DNA from: an uncultured Saprospiraceae bacterium
Lineage (GTDB): Bacteria; Bacteroidota; Bacteroidia; Chitinophagales; Saprospiraceae
NCBI GenBank assembly: GCA_937967615.1
Contig: CALCMJ010000017.1
Span: 1-62,051, forward strand
DNA: 62,051 nt
Direction: 5' to 3'
Shown here: positions 17,868 through 26,410 of the stretch, one piece after another
How positions within the stretch are numbered: position 1 is the first letter of the stretch
Layout of the letters: every line of letters begins with the position of its first letter
Program-made: the position numbers and the translations under genes
Notes under the pieces: model-generated
Seen by the model: the letters and a program-made list of their open reading frames with translations, nothing else
Databases searched by the model: none
Told to the model about the DNA's origin: nothing

Positions 17868-20099
17868 ATGTTAGACGCGCTATACTCGCATAGAAAGACC
17901 ACTATCGTTATCACGTTTTTGCTTTGCATTCTTGCAAGCACACTCCTATTCAATCTTAAATTCAGTTTTGGTTTTGAACAGTTTTTTCCGCAAGGCGACG
18001 AAGACTTAGAGTTTTTCAACGACTTTATCAGTGAATTTGAAACGGATGATAATTTTCTGCTCATTGCGATAGAAAACAAGCCAGATGTTTTTGACATAGA
18101 ATTTTTGAAAAAGGTAAAGCAATTTGCTGATGAGCTGGAGAAGGACCCATTCATAATTTCAACCCTATCCCTACCTCAAATAGAGTATCCAAGTTTTAAC
18201 CCTCTACAACCAGGACCAAAAGGTATTTTGGATTTGAAGGATCAAGAAAAATTAAATACACAAAAGCAAAAGATTCTTAACGACGAACGCTTTTTGTATA
18301 ATTTGATTGGTGAAGACGGAAGCAGTTTAGTTATCAATGCAAAAATAAAGGACACAATAAATCTAGAGGACTCTAAGGTCCTTATGATGAATATTTATGA
18401 TAGCATAGACGATTATGGTTTTGAGGCTTCCCATTATCTTGGAAGGGCTTACTTTCAAATGGAGTTAAGCGAAATGCAAAAAACTGAAATCATATTATCT
18501 TCTGTGGTTTCAATTACTCTTGTCAGTATCGTTTTTTTTCTATTATTCAGAAGACTCAAAGGCATATTATTAGCCATGATATCTATAGGGATTGGTTTGC
18601 TTTTGTTTATGGGACTGTTAAGTTTTTTAGGCCGGGAACTCAATGTCATGTCTGCGTTCTATCCTGTACTTATGCTCATAGTAGGTACCAGCGACGTCGT
18701 GCACATTTTCACTAAATATATTGACGAATTAAAACGTGGCTTATCCAAGAAAGAGGCAATTCTATTGACAATAAATGAAACAGGGAAGGCGACGCTCTTG
18801 ACATCATTGACAACAGCAGCAGGATTTCTATCCTTAGTAACGTCATCTGTTGTTCCCATAAAGGACTTTGGTATTAACTCTGCACTAGGAGTAATGGTAG
18901 CTTACATAACAGTGATTTTCTTTACTACCGCAGTACTCTCTTTCTTTGAAAAAGACGAGTTAATAAAAGAAACAAAAACTAGTGGTTTTTGGGATAGGTT
19001 TACATTGGCATGGTACGAGATGACTAAAAAATACCCTGTGCGTATTGCAGTTTCTTTGGGATTATTTATTGTCTTTTGTTTTGTGGGAATAATGCAGATA
19101 ACCACGAACTATAGGATAGAAAGCAATTTGCCCAAAAAACAAAAAATTACTGCTGACTTTAAATTCTTTGAAGAAAAATATGCTGGATTTCGTCCTTATG
19201 AATTTGCAATACAATGTATGAATGACTTTAAAGCGGACGACTATGAAGTGATTCAAGAAGTAGAAAAAATAGAAAAAAAAATCAAGGATGATGGGAATGC
19301 AAAAGCTATCATTGGCCCTACAACAATATTTAAAACACTAAGCCAAATACTGAGCTTTGATAAGCGCTATGCATTGCCGGAGACAAAGGAACAGCACAAT
19401 GCATTTAAGGCCTTAGCTAGAAAAATTCCAGGCCAAGCAATTCTTTTTAGCGAAGACAATACAAAAACAAGAATCTCCGCTAGGATTAATGATTTAGGTG
19501 CAGATAGCATACAACGCTATGGACTTAGACTTGATAATTGGTTAGAGAAAAACATTGATAAATCCGTTGTAAATGTAAGGAGGACAGGAACAGGACTTCT
19601 TCTAGATAAAAATTCAGATTATATTAGGAATAATCTATTGCTAGGCCTTGGTTTTGCCTTATTGATTGTCAGTATTTTAATGGGATTGCTGTTCCGGAAT
19701 TTTAAAATGTTACTGATTTCTTTTGTGCCCAATGTTGTTCCTTTGCTTTTTGCAGCAGCAATTCTAGGGTGGACAGGTATTGAATTGGAAGCGGGTACGA
19801 CGATTGTCTTTTCAATAATTTTTGGAATAGCAGTAGACGACACGATACATTTCTTGAGTAAGTACAAAATATCTAGGTCCAAAGGTTATGATAAAGAAAA
19901 AAGTTTGGAACTGAGTTTTACAGAGACGGGAAAAGCGATTATTTTTACGAGTATACTTTTGTTTTTTGGCTTCTTGGTTATGTTATTTTCAATTCACCCA
20001 CCAAGCAATATTTTAGGACTACTGATTTCCATTACACTATTGAGCGCCTTAGCAGCGGACCTTTTTATTATTCCTTTGCTCATTCGAAAATATCTTTAA
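17868..20099 (+). CDS. MMPL/RND-superfamily exporter
   Basis: A large inner-membrane protein with two copies of the RND half: an N-terminal helix, a periplasmic domain (about 40-200), five to six helices, then a second periplasmic domain and second helix bundle. Seen are the repeated motifs V-G-T-S-D-V-V-H-I-F and F-G-I-A-V-D-D-T-I-H-F in the middle helices, with the acidic residues expected for proton flow. Family knowledge points to export of lipids or hydrophobic molecules (the hopanoid/patched-like branch); the substrate is not shown. The frame is open from an ATG at 17814, but the ATG at 17868 (743 residues) is chosen because it starts just before the first helix and leaves room for divergent promoters. 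No adaptor or TolC gene adjoins it. Confidence 0.85.
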   Translation: MLDALYSHRKTTIVITFLLCILASTLLFNLKFSFGFEQFFPQGDEDLEFFNDFISEFETDDNFLLIAIENKPDVFDIEFLKKVKQFADELEKDPFIISTLSLPQIEYPSFNPLQPGPKGILDLKDQEKLNTQKQKILNDERFLYNLIGEDGSSLVINAKIKDTINLEDSKVLMMNIYDSIDDYGFEASHYLGRAYFQMELSEMQKTEIILSSVVSITLVSIVFFLLFRRLKGILLAMISIGIGLLLFMGLLSFLGRELNVMSAFYPVLMLIVGTSDVVHIFTKYIDELKRGLSKKEAILLTINETGKATLLTSLTTAAGFLSLVTSSVVPIKDFGINSALGVMVAYITVIFFTTAVLSFFEKDELIKETKTSGFWDRFTLAWYEMTKKYPVRIAVSLGLFIVFCFVGIMQITTNYRIESNLPKKQKITADFKFFEEKYAGFRPYEFAIQCMNDFKADDYEVIQEVEKIEKKIKDDGNAKAIIGPTTIFKTLSQILSFDKRYALPETKEQHNAFKALARKIPGQAILFSEDNTKTRISARINDLGADSIQRYGLRLDNWLEKNIDKSVVNVRRTGTGLLLDKNSDYIRNNLLLGLGFALLIVSILMGLLFRNFKMLLISFVPNVVPLLFAAAILGWTGIELEAGTTIVFSIIFGIAVDDTIHFLSKYKISRSKGYDKEKSLELSFTETGKAIIFTSILLFFGFLVMLFSIHPPSNILGLLISITLLSALAADLFIIPLLIRKYL

Positions 20100-20116
20100 G
20101 CCTACTAAGGTGATAG

Positions 20117-20956
20117 TTATACATTTATCGTTTTGAAAATAGCATCTAGATATTTTGCATCTAGAGGAGAAACCTGCCTGAACCTATCAGGGTAAGTAAA
20201 ATAGAGCGTAATAATAACGGGTATGATATCTTGCTGTTTGAAACCTAAGACAGTAACAATTTGCTCTTTAGTAAAACCACAAATGGTCTGAACATAATCC
20301 CAAGATGTTTCTGTTAAATTTTCCCAATATAGATTTGGGTTATTCTTCATGTATGCATCTGCATGCGCATGCATTCCAATATCGTAATACTGTTTTGGGT
20401 TGATTGCACCATGCAAAAGATAATCTAATGCAAAAAGCATAACGCCATCTTCAATTTCAGTTTCTACTGTGTGAAGAAACTGATTATTTGGAGTAGGAAA
20501 GGGATGTTTATATACGACCATCCTATCAAAATCTCCCATCATAAAATCTTCTTGATAAAATGTTATAATTATAGCATTGTAGGCAATGATGGCCTTGATG
20601 TCCTCAGGCATACCCTCTTGTTTTTGTTTTCCCATTGTAAAAAACTCTTTCCCAAGGAGGTAGAGACTTAACCGATCTTCAAATTTTTGTTTGTCATCAT
20701 TTGACAAATTTTGATAAAATTCCGAATGGAGCATTAACCAATCTCGAATAGGTTGATCTACCCCTGGAGGATGTTTCTTGTTCCACCAAAAGTCAATTTG
20801 TGGGGCCATGATAAAGATTACTGCAGCACACAAAAATGGCGGTATGACCCAATATGAAAGATCAGAGTCATAATTTTTAATGGAAAAATAGAGGACGAGG
20901 GCAAAGCAAATAGCAAAGGGAAAACCAAGAATGCGGGAGAAGTTATGAATTTTCAT
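20117..20956 (-). CDS. MtfA/peptidase M90-like protein, zinc motif apparently lost
   Basis: A 279-residue protein with two N-terminal hydrophobic helices (about 10-28 and 35-51) and a soluble domain that follows the MtfA (peptidase M90) pattern: an F-Y-x-N-L-S segment, an A-Y-N-A-I-I-I-T-F-Y helix, a V-Y-K-H-P-F-P-T-P strand, then G-M-H-A-H-A-D at the place where MtfA has H-E-x-x-H. The glutamate base and the second zinc histidine are not there, so it may be inactive, or use another metal site. Convergent with the exporter gene, 17 bp away. ATG start. Family call moderate; loss of the motif is seen directly if the alignment is right. Confidence 0.5.
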   Translation of the reverse strand: MKIHNFSRILGFPFAICFALVLYFSIKNYDSDLSYWVIPPFLCAAVIFIMAPQIDFWWNKKHPPGVDQPIRDWLMLHSEFYQNLSNDDKQKFEDRLSLYLLGKEFFTMGKQKQEGMPEDIKAIIAYNAIIITFYQEDFMMGDFDRMVVYKHPFPTPNNQFLHTVETEIEDGVMLFALDYLLHGAINPKQYYDIGMHAHADAYMKNNPNLYWENLTETSWDYVQTICGFTKEQIVTVLGFKQQDIIPVIITLYFTYPDRFRQVSPLDAKYLDAIFKTINV

Positions 20957-21067
20957 AATTGAATTTATAAAAGCAAATACACAGATAATAGAAATACAAT
21001 AACGAATCCTCTAAGGCCAATCTTATATATGCAATATGCCCTTAGATTGCATTAAAACAAAGAGATC

Positions 21068-21565
21068 ATGAAAAAGATTGTATTTCTAATAAGCTTATTT
21101 TTTATAAGTGTTGATGCTTCAGCACTAAATCAGACGCAAGACAATAAGGGAGCACCCTATTTTGCAGTAGTTTCAGATGGCCCAGAGAACCACAGTATGA
21201 CCAACAGAATTTCTAAAAATGCCAAAGAAGAAAGAGTAACTGAAGGAATGAATGGCATAGGAACAGTTAAATATAATTATAGAGTAACATTGGATTGTTC
21301 TCTACACTTAACAATAGATGACAGAGCCAATATTGAGAAAGAAGTTTCTGATATCCTTTCTTCCAGAGGTATACTTTCGAATTTGTTTGAATCCTTGGAC
21401 CTTAAAATCCAAGTGGATGAGAAAGCCAACATAATAGGGCTTGATAGCAAGAACTCTGAACTTAAGAAGAGTCTAAGACATATTTTGATAGGACAAAAGC
21501 TAAGCGTTTCTAAAATGGACACATATTCTATTTGCTTGAATATTAGCACAAATTTGAGCTTATGA
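21068..21565 (+). CDS. Secreted protein of unknown function
   Basis: A 165-residue protein starting with a clear signal peptide (K-K-I-V-F-L-I-S-L-F-F-I-S-V-D-A-S-A, cut near 19). The mature part is about 145 residues with no motif I recognise; the C-terminal half alternates charged and hydrophobic residues as in a small alpha/beta domain and holds two Cys (about 76 and 157). It overlaps the next small ORF by ATGA. Preceded by 110 bp that separate it from the divergent MtfA-like gene. Confidence 0.7.
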   Translation: MKKIVFLISLFFISVDASALNQTQDNKGAPYFAVVSDGPENHSMTNRISKNAKEERVTEGMNGIGTVKYNYRVTLDCSLHLTIDDRANIEKEVSDILSSRGILSNLFESLDLKIQVDEKANIIGLDSKNSELKKSLRHILIGQKLSVSKMDTYSICLNISTNLSL

Positions 21566-21684
21566 AAAAGTTGTTTTCAATTATACTGGCAATAGTAATC
21601 GTGGTTTTTGTACTGAGTATATATTTTTCTAAGGTGGAAGACAGCTTAACAGGAATTGAGAGTATAAGTGAAATAGGACCATAA
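21562..21684 (+). CDS. Small single-span membrane protein (40 aa), translationally coupled
   Basis: ATG at 21562 lies inside the ATGA overlap with the stop of the preceding gene. The 40 residues are two lysines, one hydrophobic helix of about 20 residues (F-S-I-I-L-A-I-V-I-V-V-F-V-L-S-I-Y-F) and a short polar tail ending in I-G-P. Overlap geometry and the ideal membrane helix support it as a real gene; it could equally be an uncleaved signal. No function can be given. Confidence 0.5.
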   Translation: MKKLFSIILAIVIVVFVLSIYFSKVEDSLTGIESISEIGP

Positions 21685-21816
21685 CATCCAGATCTTATTA
21701 TGGAAAAGAGTGTTCATAATGATAGGAAATGGACGATGGTCATTGGAAAAAAGAAATTAATGCCTCGTTTTTACAGCCATTTACACTAGAATGGAGCATA
21801 AATGTTACCATTCTCC

Positions 21817-21843
21817 AAGCCCACTTAAAAATTAGGTGGGCTT
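21817..21843 (+). terminator. Hairpin likely ending the small-ORF transcript
   Basis: AAGCCCAC (21817-21824) pairs with GTGGGCTT (21836-21843) across an 11-nt loop. The stem is strong but the following bases are not a T run, so termination is probable, not certain. Confidence 0.4.
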
Positions 21844-21966
21844 GTCAATTCTAGTTCTTATGATGAAATATTGGAAGAAAAGCCCATTGTTACTATCATA
21901 TATAAAATATTATAATGGGAGAGTTAAAAACAATTATACTTGTGCAAAGAATATTCTAATAAAAAC

Positions 21967-21998
21967 CTTGAAATAAGACGGGGATAATTATAAATTTG
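21967..21998 (+). promoter_or_regulatory. Promoter of tRNA-Asn
   Basis: CTTG at 21967-21970, 20-bp spacer, perfect TAAATTTG -7 box at 21991-21998. The tRNA starts 15 bp later, which agrees with a short 5' leader. Confidence 0.65.
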
Positions 21999-22012
21999 CA
22001 ACCGCTTTATAA

Positions 22013-22086
22013 GCCTCCTTAGCTCAGCTGGTTAGAGCGGCGGACTGTTAATCCGTAGGTCCAAGGTTCAAGTCCTTGAGGAGGCG
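22013..22086 (+). tRNA. tRNA-Asn (anticodon GTT)
   Basis: A 74-nt cloverleaf: acceptor GCCTCCT (22013-22019) pairs with AGGAGGC (22079-22085), D arm GCTC/GAGC, anticodon arm with GTT in the loop, T arm CAAGG-TTCAAGT-CCTTG. Discriminator G at 22086; the CCA end is not encoded. GTT reads AAC/AAU codons for asparagine. Confidence 0.96.
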
Positions 22087-22089
22087 CAC

Positions 22090-22123
22090 AAAAGAGATGG
22101 TTGTTTTCAACTGTCTCTTTTTT
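22090..22123 (+). terminator. Terminator after tRNA-Asn
   Basis: AAAAGAGA (22090-22097) and TCTCTTTT (22114-22121) form the base of a hairpin continued by GTTG/CAAC around a TTTT loop, ending in a T run. Its far end overlaps the stop codon of the opposing AlkB-like gene. Confidence 0.8.
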
Positions 22124-22733
22124 ATTTTCCCCTAATTGTTCTAAAAGTAAGATTAACCCTAGCCTGCTTTATTTTTTTGCTTTTGGGCAGCCCATGGAGC
22201 CAATGACTTTGTGTTTCTCCTTTCATCAGCAGCATACTACCATGTTCCAGATATAGAGAGACCGTTTCTTTTGTTTGCCCGTGTTTAAAAGAAAATTTTC
22301 TTTCGGCACCAAGGCTAATGGAACATATTGCAGCATTTACCTTTAGATCTTTTTCATTATCACGATGCCACCCCATACCCTCAGTACCCTCATGGTACAA
22401 GTTGAGCAAACAGGAGTTAAATACCTCCCCGCAAAAATCTTGAATCTCAGTTTTTATTTGCAATAGCTCTTTGGTCCAAGCTAAAGCATGTTTGGTTTGT
22501 CGTGAGTAGGTATAGGCATATTCTTGGTCCCCATACCAGGCGACTTTACGTTGGGTTGTTATTTGTTTACCAAACATGTTGATAACATCATGCTGCCATG
22601 GAATCTGCTTAAGTAAGGATGAAAACAATTGGTCTGCTTTCTTTTGACTAAACAGTTTGCCATAGTAATAAGCCTCACCTTCATAGGGAAGAAGATTATT
22701 TGGGTTCTTGTTGAATTCTTGAAAAGGAATCAA
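22122..22733 (-). CDS. AlkB-like 2-oxoglutarate/Fe(II) dioxygenase
   Basis: A 203-residue enzyme of the AlkB family (closest in layout to human ALKBH2/3 and bacterial homologues), which removes methyl adducts from bases in nucleic acids. The iron ligands H-x-D are at 123-125 (G-W-H-R-D) and the distal His at about 180; the 2-oxoglutarate arginines are in R-V-N-L-T-F-R (192 and 198). The start is a TTG, 9 bp after the stop of the upstream glycosyltransferase gene; no ATG is near. Last gene of a run with envelope sugar genes, probably by chance of position. Confidence 0.88.
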   Translation of the reverse strand: MIPFQEFNKNPNNLLPYEGEAYYYGKLFSQKKADQLFSSLLKQIPWQHDVINMFGKQITTQRKVAWYGDQEYAYTYSRQTKHALAWTKELLQIKTEIQDFCGEVFNSCLLNLYHEGTEGMGWHRDNEKDLKVNAAICSISLGAERKFSFKHGQTKETVSLYLEHGSMLLMKGETQSHWLHGLPKSKKIKQARVNLTFRTIRGK

Positions 22734-22742
22734 TGGTGTAGC

Positions 22743-23492
22743 TTATTTCGTTTTTTCAAAGAGTTTCATTTCTCGCAAGAAGACATAATATGCAGCTGTT
22801 ATGCAAACAAAAAACCCTGCCTTGCCGTCAAGAAAACCTAAACGGAAAAAGTATTCATTTATAAATCTGAAGAAGGGTTTGAAGGTTAATCGTAAAACAC
22901 TAGGAGCGAAGCCCTCTTTAAAAAGTGTCTCTGCTGCAATATCGCTGTGCCTGTTTATCGTTTTCACTCTGTCCGCAAAATCTTCATTGACCTGATGATA
23001 TAAAAGACCCTTCAATGGTTTAACGCTAGCATTTTTTATTGGGATAATTTTATCATGAGGACTTCGCCCTGCACACAGCGCTTTAGTTTTATGGAAAAGA
23101 CGTAAAATATGCTGTGGGAACCAAGTGCCATGTTTGATCCAATGTGGCCCTATTTTACTTAAACGATTTAGCGTATAGCAGTCGTGTGTAGAGTTAGATT
23201 TTATAGCGGCGATTTCTGCGATGAGTTCATCAGATAACCATTCATCAGCGTCCAAGGCTAAAACAAAATCATACTTAGCATTTTCAACACAGAATTCTCG
23301 CTGGAGTATATATCCTTCAAATTCTTTTTCAATGATTCTTGCCCCTAATTCTTTTGCTATAGATACAGTATCATCCGTAGAAAACGAATCCACCACGAGC
23401 AAATCATCTGAGACACGGGAGACGGACTCAAGGCATTTGCGGATATGTTTGCTTTCGTTGTAAGTCATTACAACGACGGATAGCCTAAGCAT
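22743..23492 (-). CDS. Family 2 glycosyltransferase (WaaE/KdtX-like)
   Basis: A 249-residue GT-A-fold transferase: S-V-V-V-M-T-Y-N-E at the start, the nucleotide-sugar segment D-S-F-S-T-D-D-T, and the metal-binding D-A-D-E-W. The C-terminal third has hydrophobic stretches suggesting membrane contact. Layout resembles the WaaE/KdtX branch that adds sugars to the lipopolysaccharide core. The ATG at 23492 is chosen over an upstream one at 23522 because it begins directly before the first strand and overlaps the O-antigen ligase gene by only 8 bp. Substrate unknown. Confidence 0.88.
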   Translation of the reverse strand: MLRLSVVVMTYNESKHIRKCLESVSRVSDDLLVVDSFSTDDTVSIAKELGARIIEKEFEGYILQREFCVENAKYDFVLALDADEWLSDELIAEIAAIKSNSTHDCYTLNRLSKIGPHWIKHGTWFPQHILRLFHKTKALCAGRSPHDKIIPIKNASVKPLKGLLYHQVNEDFADRVKTINRHSDIAAETLFKEGFAPSVLRLTFKPFFRFINEYFFRLGFLDGKAGFFVCITAAYYVFLREMKLFEKTK

Positions 23493-24810
23493 TCTTAAGA
23501 GATTTAGTTCTAAGGTACGCAAGACTCATTAGAAGAAAAAGTAAATAACTTGCTGTACCCAATTGGCTTTCAATAGTATGCTCAACAAGAAAGGAAGAAA
23601 TAAAAATTATTGTGATACTCATAAAGAAGTAATCTCGATACGCGGAATAATATAATCCAGGAACAAAAGCACATAAGATAAAGGCGAATAAGCCAATAAA
23701 ACCGCTGACAGCAAAGTAGAATATAAACTGATTGTGTGGCAATAGATCTAAATCCTTTAAGCCTGGATAATTTTCAGCTAGATAATCATTTGTTGTATCT
23801 TTTATATCCCCAAGGCCTACACCCAAAAGGGGATTTTTTTTACCAAGATCAATGCCAGCATAAATGGAGCCTATGCGTCTTGAATCTGATAGATCTCGGA
23901 TGTCTTCCATTTTAGCCAGTTTTTCGAGACTATATTTTGTATAACCAAGCTTACTTTTTATAGTAGGAACAAAGGTAATTGCTAAAAAGGCGAGTGTTGG
24001 CAAGAGAACAAGAAGAGTGAGCCCCTTTGTGACATCTCTTTTTTTAACGAGATAGTAGATTGCAGTATAAACTAGAATTGCATAAATGGCAAATAGCCCA
24101 CTTCTAACAGCAAGAACATGCAAGAAAAGAAATAGAAACACACTGCCGCAAACAATGAGCTTACGTTCCCAATTAAATTTCAAAACAAAATCGTTGAAAC
24201 TCAAATAGATACCTGCACAAATGGCAACACATATGAGAAGACTAAATCGAATATGTTGGATAGGAGTTGGGATGATGCGACCTGCGCCATATATTTTATT
24301 GTAGTATTCAAAATCAAACAAGTAAATACAAAGGAGAACAAGACAAATTGAACAGACAAGGATAAAAAAGAAATATAGAATTTTAAAAAACAGTTCTTGA
24401 GAAAAGTTACGCATAGAGTAGAACGCAAAGGGAAGAACAAGAAAAGGAAGCTTGATGCGTATTCTATTTAAAAAGTAATCAGTGTTTTCTGTATTTAGAA
24501 ATGAAAGAAGGCTGACAAAAAACAGTGCTGTTAGTAAAACAAAAGCAGGTGATTTCAAGAACTGCTTAAATGTTGCTCCAAGGTCTTTTTGAAGAAGAGC
24601 GAGAACAAACATAGATATCATACTCACACTTAGTAGAAATCGGGAAAAGAAAAGCCCAATAAATGTAAGCACAAACAGAGCGAAAATAATCTGGTTATTT
24701 TTGCTTCGAAGGATAGATAACGCACTAGGTCTAGACAATTCTACTAAGTTGTTTTTCGTAAGTATAGAAAGAACGCACGAAGGAACAAAAAATTTGAAAA
24801 GAAGGAGCAA
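23485..24810 (-). CDS. O-antigen ligase/polymerase-family membrane protein
   Basis: About 441 residues with ten or more membrane helices and a larger loop between late helices carrying R-R-I-G-S-I-Y-A-G and G-V-G-L-G-D-I-K-D-T, then P-H-N-Q-F-I-F-Y, the pattern of the Wzy/WaaL O-antigen ligase family. It would join a polysaccharide to a lipid carrier or lipid A core in the periplasm. The frame begins with TTG at 24810; another TTG about 25 codons later is equally likely, so the first residues are uncertain. Overlaps the glycosyltransferase gene by 8 bp, which supports a joint envelope role. Confidence 0.82.
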   Translation of the reverse strand: MLLLFKFFVPSCVLSILTKNNLVELSRPSALSILRSKNNQIIFALFVLTFIGLFFSRFLLSVSMISMFVLALLQKDLGATFKQFLKSPAFVLLTALFFVSLLSFLNTENTDYFLNRIRIKLPFLVLPFAFYSMRNFSQELFFKILYFFFILVCSICLVLLCIYLFDFEYYNKIYGAGRIIPTPIQHIRFSLLICVAICAGIYLSFNDFVLKFNWERKLIVCGSVFLFLFLHVLAVRSGLFAIYAILVYTAIYYLVKKRDVTKGLTLLVLLPTLAFLAITFVPTIKSKLGYTKYSLEKLAKMEDIRDLSDSRRIGSIYAGIDLGKKNPLLGVGLGDIKDTTNDYLAENYPGLKDLDLLPHNQFIFYFAVSGFIGLFAFILCAFVPGLYYSAYRDYFFMSITIIFISSFLVEHTIESQLGTASYLLFLLMSLAYLRTKSLKNA

Positions 24811-24847
24811 TTATTTACTGATAGATACATATTTAGGCAATGCAAAT

Positions 24848-24878
24848 AAAAAGGGCCTAAATGGTTTCAGCTCTTTTT
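24848..24878. terminator. Two-way terminator between the Ntn-hydrolase and O-antigen ligase genes
   Basis: AAAAAGGGC (24848-24856) pairs with GCTCTTTTT (24870-24878), nine pairs with one G-T, flanked by A and T runs so it can act on both strands. It would end the minus-strand transcript of the gene stopping at 24954. A second hairpin (24930-24948, GAATCG/CGGTTC) with seven Ts follows on the plus strand. Confidence 0.6.
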
Positions 24879-24953
24879 ATTGACGATGTGCTGAGAAAAG
24901 ACTAGAGAACAAATATTGGTGAATTTCCTGAATCGTTTAAAGCGGTTCTTTTT

Positions 24954-26255
24954 TTAATTCCAAATGCTATATAAACCCCAATAACTAAAACTTATAATTA
25001 ACAATATATATATCAAGTTGTTGGAGAACAGTAAAGCCTTTACCCAAGTTTTCATTTTGAATGATTTATTTTGCTTAAATATAAATGAACTAAAAGGAAC
25101 AATAATCAAAAGGAGCAGAAATGGAATGTATGATGAAGCACTAATTAAATTTGAACTATGGTGTTTGTAAGGTGCATCAAAAAAGTAAATATATTTATTG
25201 AAAAACAAAACAACTAAATAAGCTGTTAGCAATAAATTCATTGCTGATAAAAGAATTAAAGGCTTCAAAGAAATTTTGCTTTTCTTATTTTTTATGACAT
25301 ATATGCCTAACAGAAAAGACAAGAAAGTTAAAACCCCACCTATAAGTACAAGTGAATACCTCAGCTTAGGTGTATTAAAAGGAGTAATATAAGTTTTGAG
25401 TCTTTCAAATTCCTTGTTCTTGGGAAATAGATCGGGCAAATCAATAATGTGATCTCCTTTTGCTAACTCTTCAGACAAGTTAAATTGAAGAGTCGTATCA
25501 TAGGAGTGGTAAAAATATAGATTTACCAACTTATCCTTTAAATCCCAAATAGAAGTAAGTAATGTGCCATCTCCATTTCTACTTCTACAAACATGCATTG
25601 TATCTGAAAGAGCAGAACAAAAAGACAATGAGGAATTTACCTCATGCGTGTTCAAAAAATCTTCTCCATTCCTGTATCGATTTAATTTTCTTGCGGATTC
25701 ATCGTCTGTGATGGATGGACAAAAATTAGATAATAGATAATTAGGCTCATCGCCAAGTATTAAATTATATGGCTCTACAATCAAATATTTACCTGTGCTG
25801 TCTATATAAATAAATACATGGTCAAAAAATAGGCTATGGTCGAATTGTTCAATGTGTTTTTTTACATTTTCGACAGTTGCACACTTATGTAGAATATCAG
25901 TTAAATATTTAACCTCATTGGTTATTTTGGCTCTATCTGTAAATGGATTTTTCTGATTAGGAAAATAAGCTACTAATCTTGAAAACGCAAGCCCCATTTC
26001 ATTCATCCCTGATTGTGGAGCCGTCTTATCAGAACCCACTTCTCTTGATCCCGTGAATCCTGCGCCATATTCATTGCTACTTCTTCCGTTTTCAAACCAT
26101 ATTTTTGAAGTTGTTCTCCATGCATCTTCATTACAACCTACCATCGTCTTTCCATCAACAGTAATCTTATACATGCTACAAGCCTGAACCCTTGTGTCAG
26201 ATATAAGAAAGAAGAAAACAGTCAGGAGAGTTACACAAAGTTTGTTAATCTTCAT
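24954..26255 (-). CDS. Secreted Ntn-hydrolase-like protein with C-terminal membrane helices
   Basis: A 433-residue protein. A signal peptide ends at V-Q-A and is followed at once by C-S-M-Y-K-I-T-V-D-G-K-T, then G-C-N-E-D-A. Cys as first mature residue with this context is the mark of N-terminal-nucleophile amidohydrolases of the choloylglycine-hydrolase/C45 group, which cut linear amide bonds. About residues 25-280 form this domain; about 300-430 hold four hydrophobic helices. The Cys could also be read as a lipobox-like site, but the following G-x-N-E-D pattern favours the enzyme. The ATG at 26255 is chosen over 26294 because it gives a normal signal peptide. Substrate unknown. Confidence 0.65.
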   Translation of the reverse strand: MKINKLCVTLLTVFFFLISDTRVQACSMYKITVDGKTMVGCNEDAWRTTSKIWFENGRSSNEYGAGFTGSREVGSDKTAPQSGMNEMGLAFSRLVAYFPNQKNPFTDRAKITNEVKYLTDILHKCATVENVKKHIEQFDHSLFFDHVFIYIDSTGKYLIVEPYNLILGDEPNYLLSNFCPSITDDESARKLNRYRNGEDFLNTHEVNSSLSFCSALSDTMHVCRSRNGDGTLLTSIWDLKDKLVNLYFYHSYDTTLQFNLSEELAKGDHIIDLPDLFPKNKEFERLKTYITPFNTPKLRYSLVLIGGVLTFLSFLLGIYVIKNKKSKISLKPLILLSAMNLLLTAYLVVLFFNKYIYFFDAPYKHHSSNLISASSYIPFLLLLIIVPFSSFIFKQNKSFKMKTWVKALLFSNNLIYILLIISFSYWGLYSIWN

Positions 26256-26410
26256 TCTCCCAAAACGGATTAAGATTGGTTTAATTGTACGCAAGATATA
26301 AATAGACAGACCTCATATTTTTTATTAAATATGGCCTTGACAATAATTTATTTATTCTTTTATGACTTAGATTGTCGTGTTGAACACTGTATGCCATTCA
26401 GCTTTGTGCC

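Larger units (their letters stand above)
21685..22012. other. Intergenic stretch before tRNA-Asn
   Basis: 328 bp without a convincing gene. It holds a 29-codon open frame (ATG 21700, stop 21787) of doubtful meaning, a hairpin at 21817-21843, an AT-rich part and the tRNA promoter at its end. Confidence 0.5.

Noticed and set aside
21700-21789. 29-codon frame before tRNA-Asn
   Set aside because: Too short, with no hydrophobic or other pattern, and no coupling to the gene before.
24701-24883. 60-residue plus-strand frame over the O-antigen ligase start
   Set aside because: No homology and mostly inside the opposing gene.
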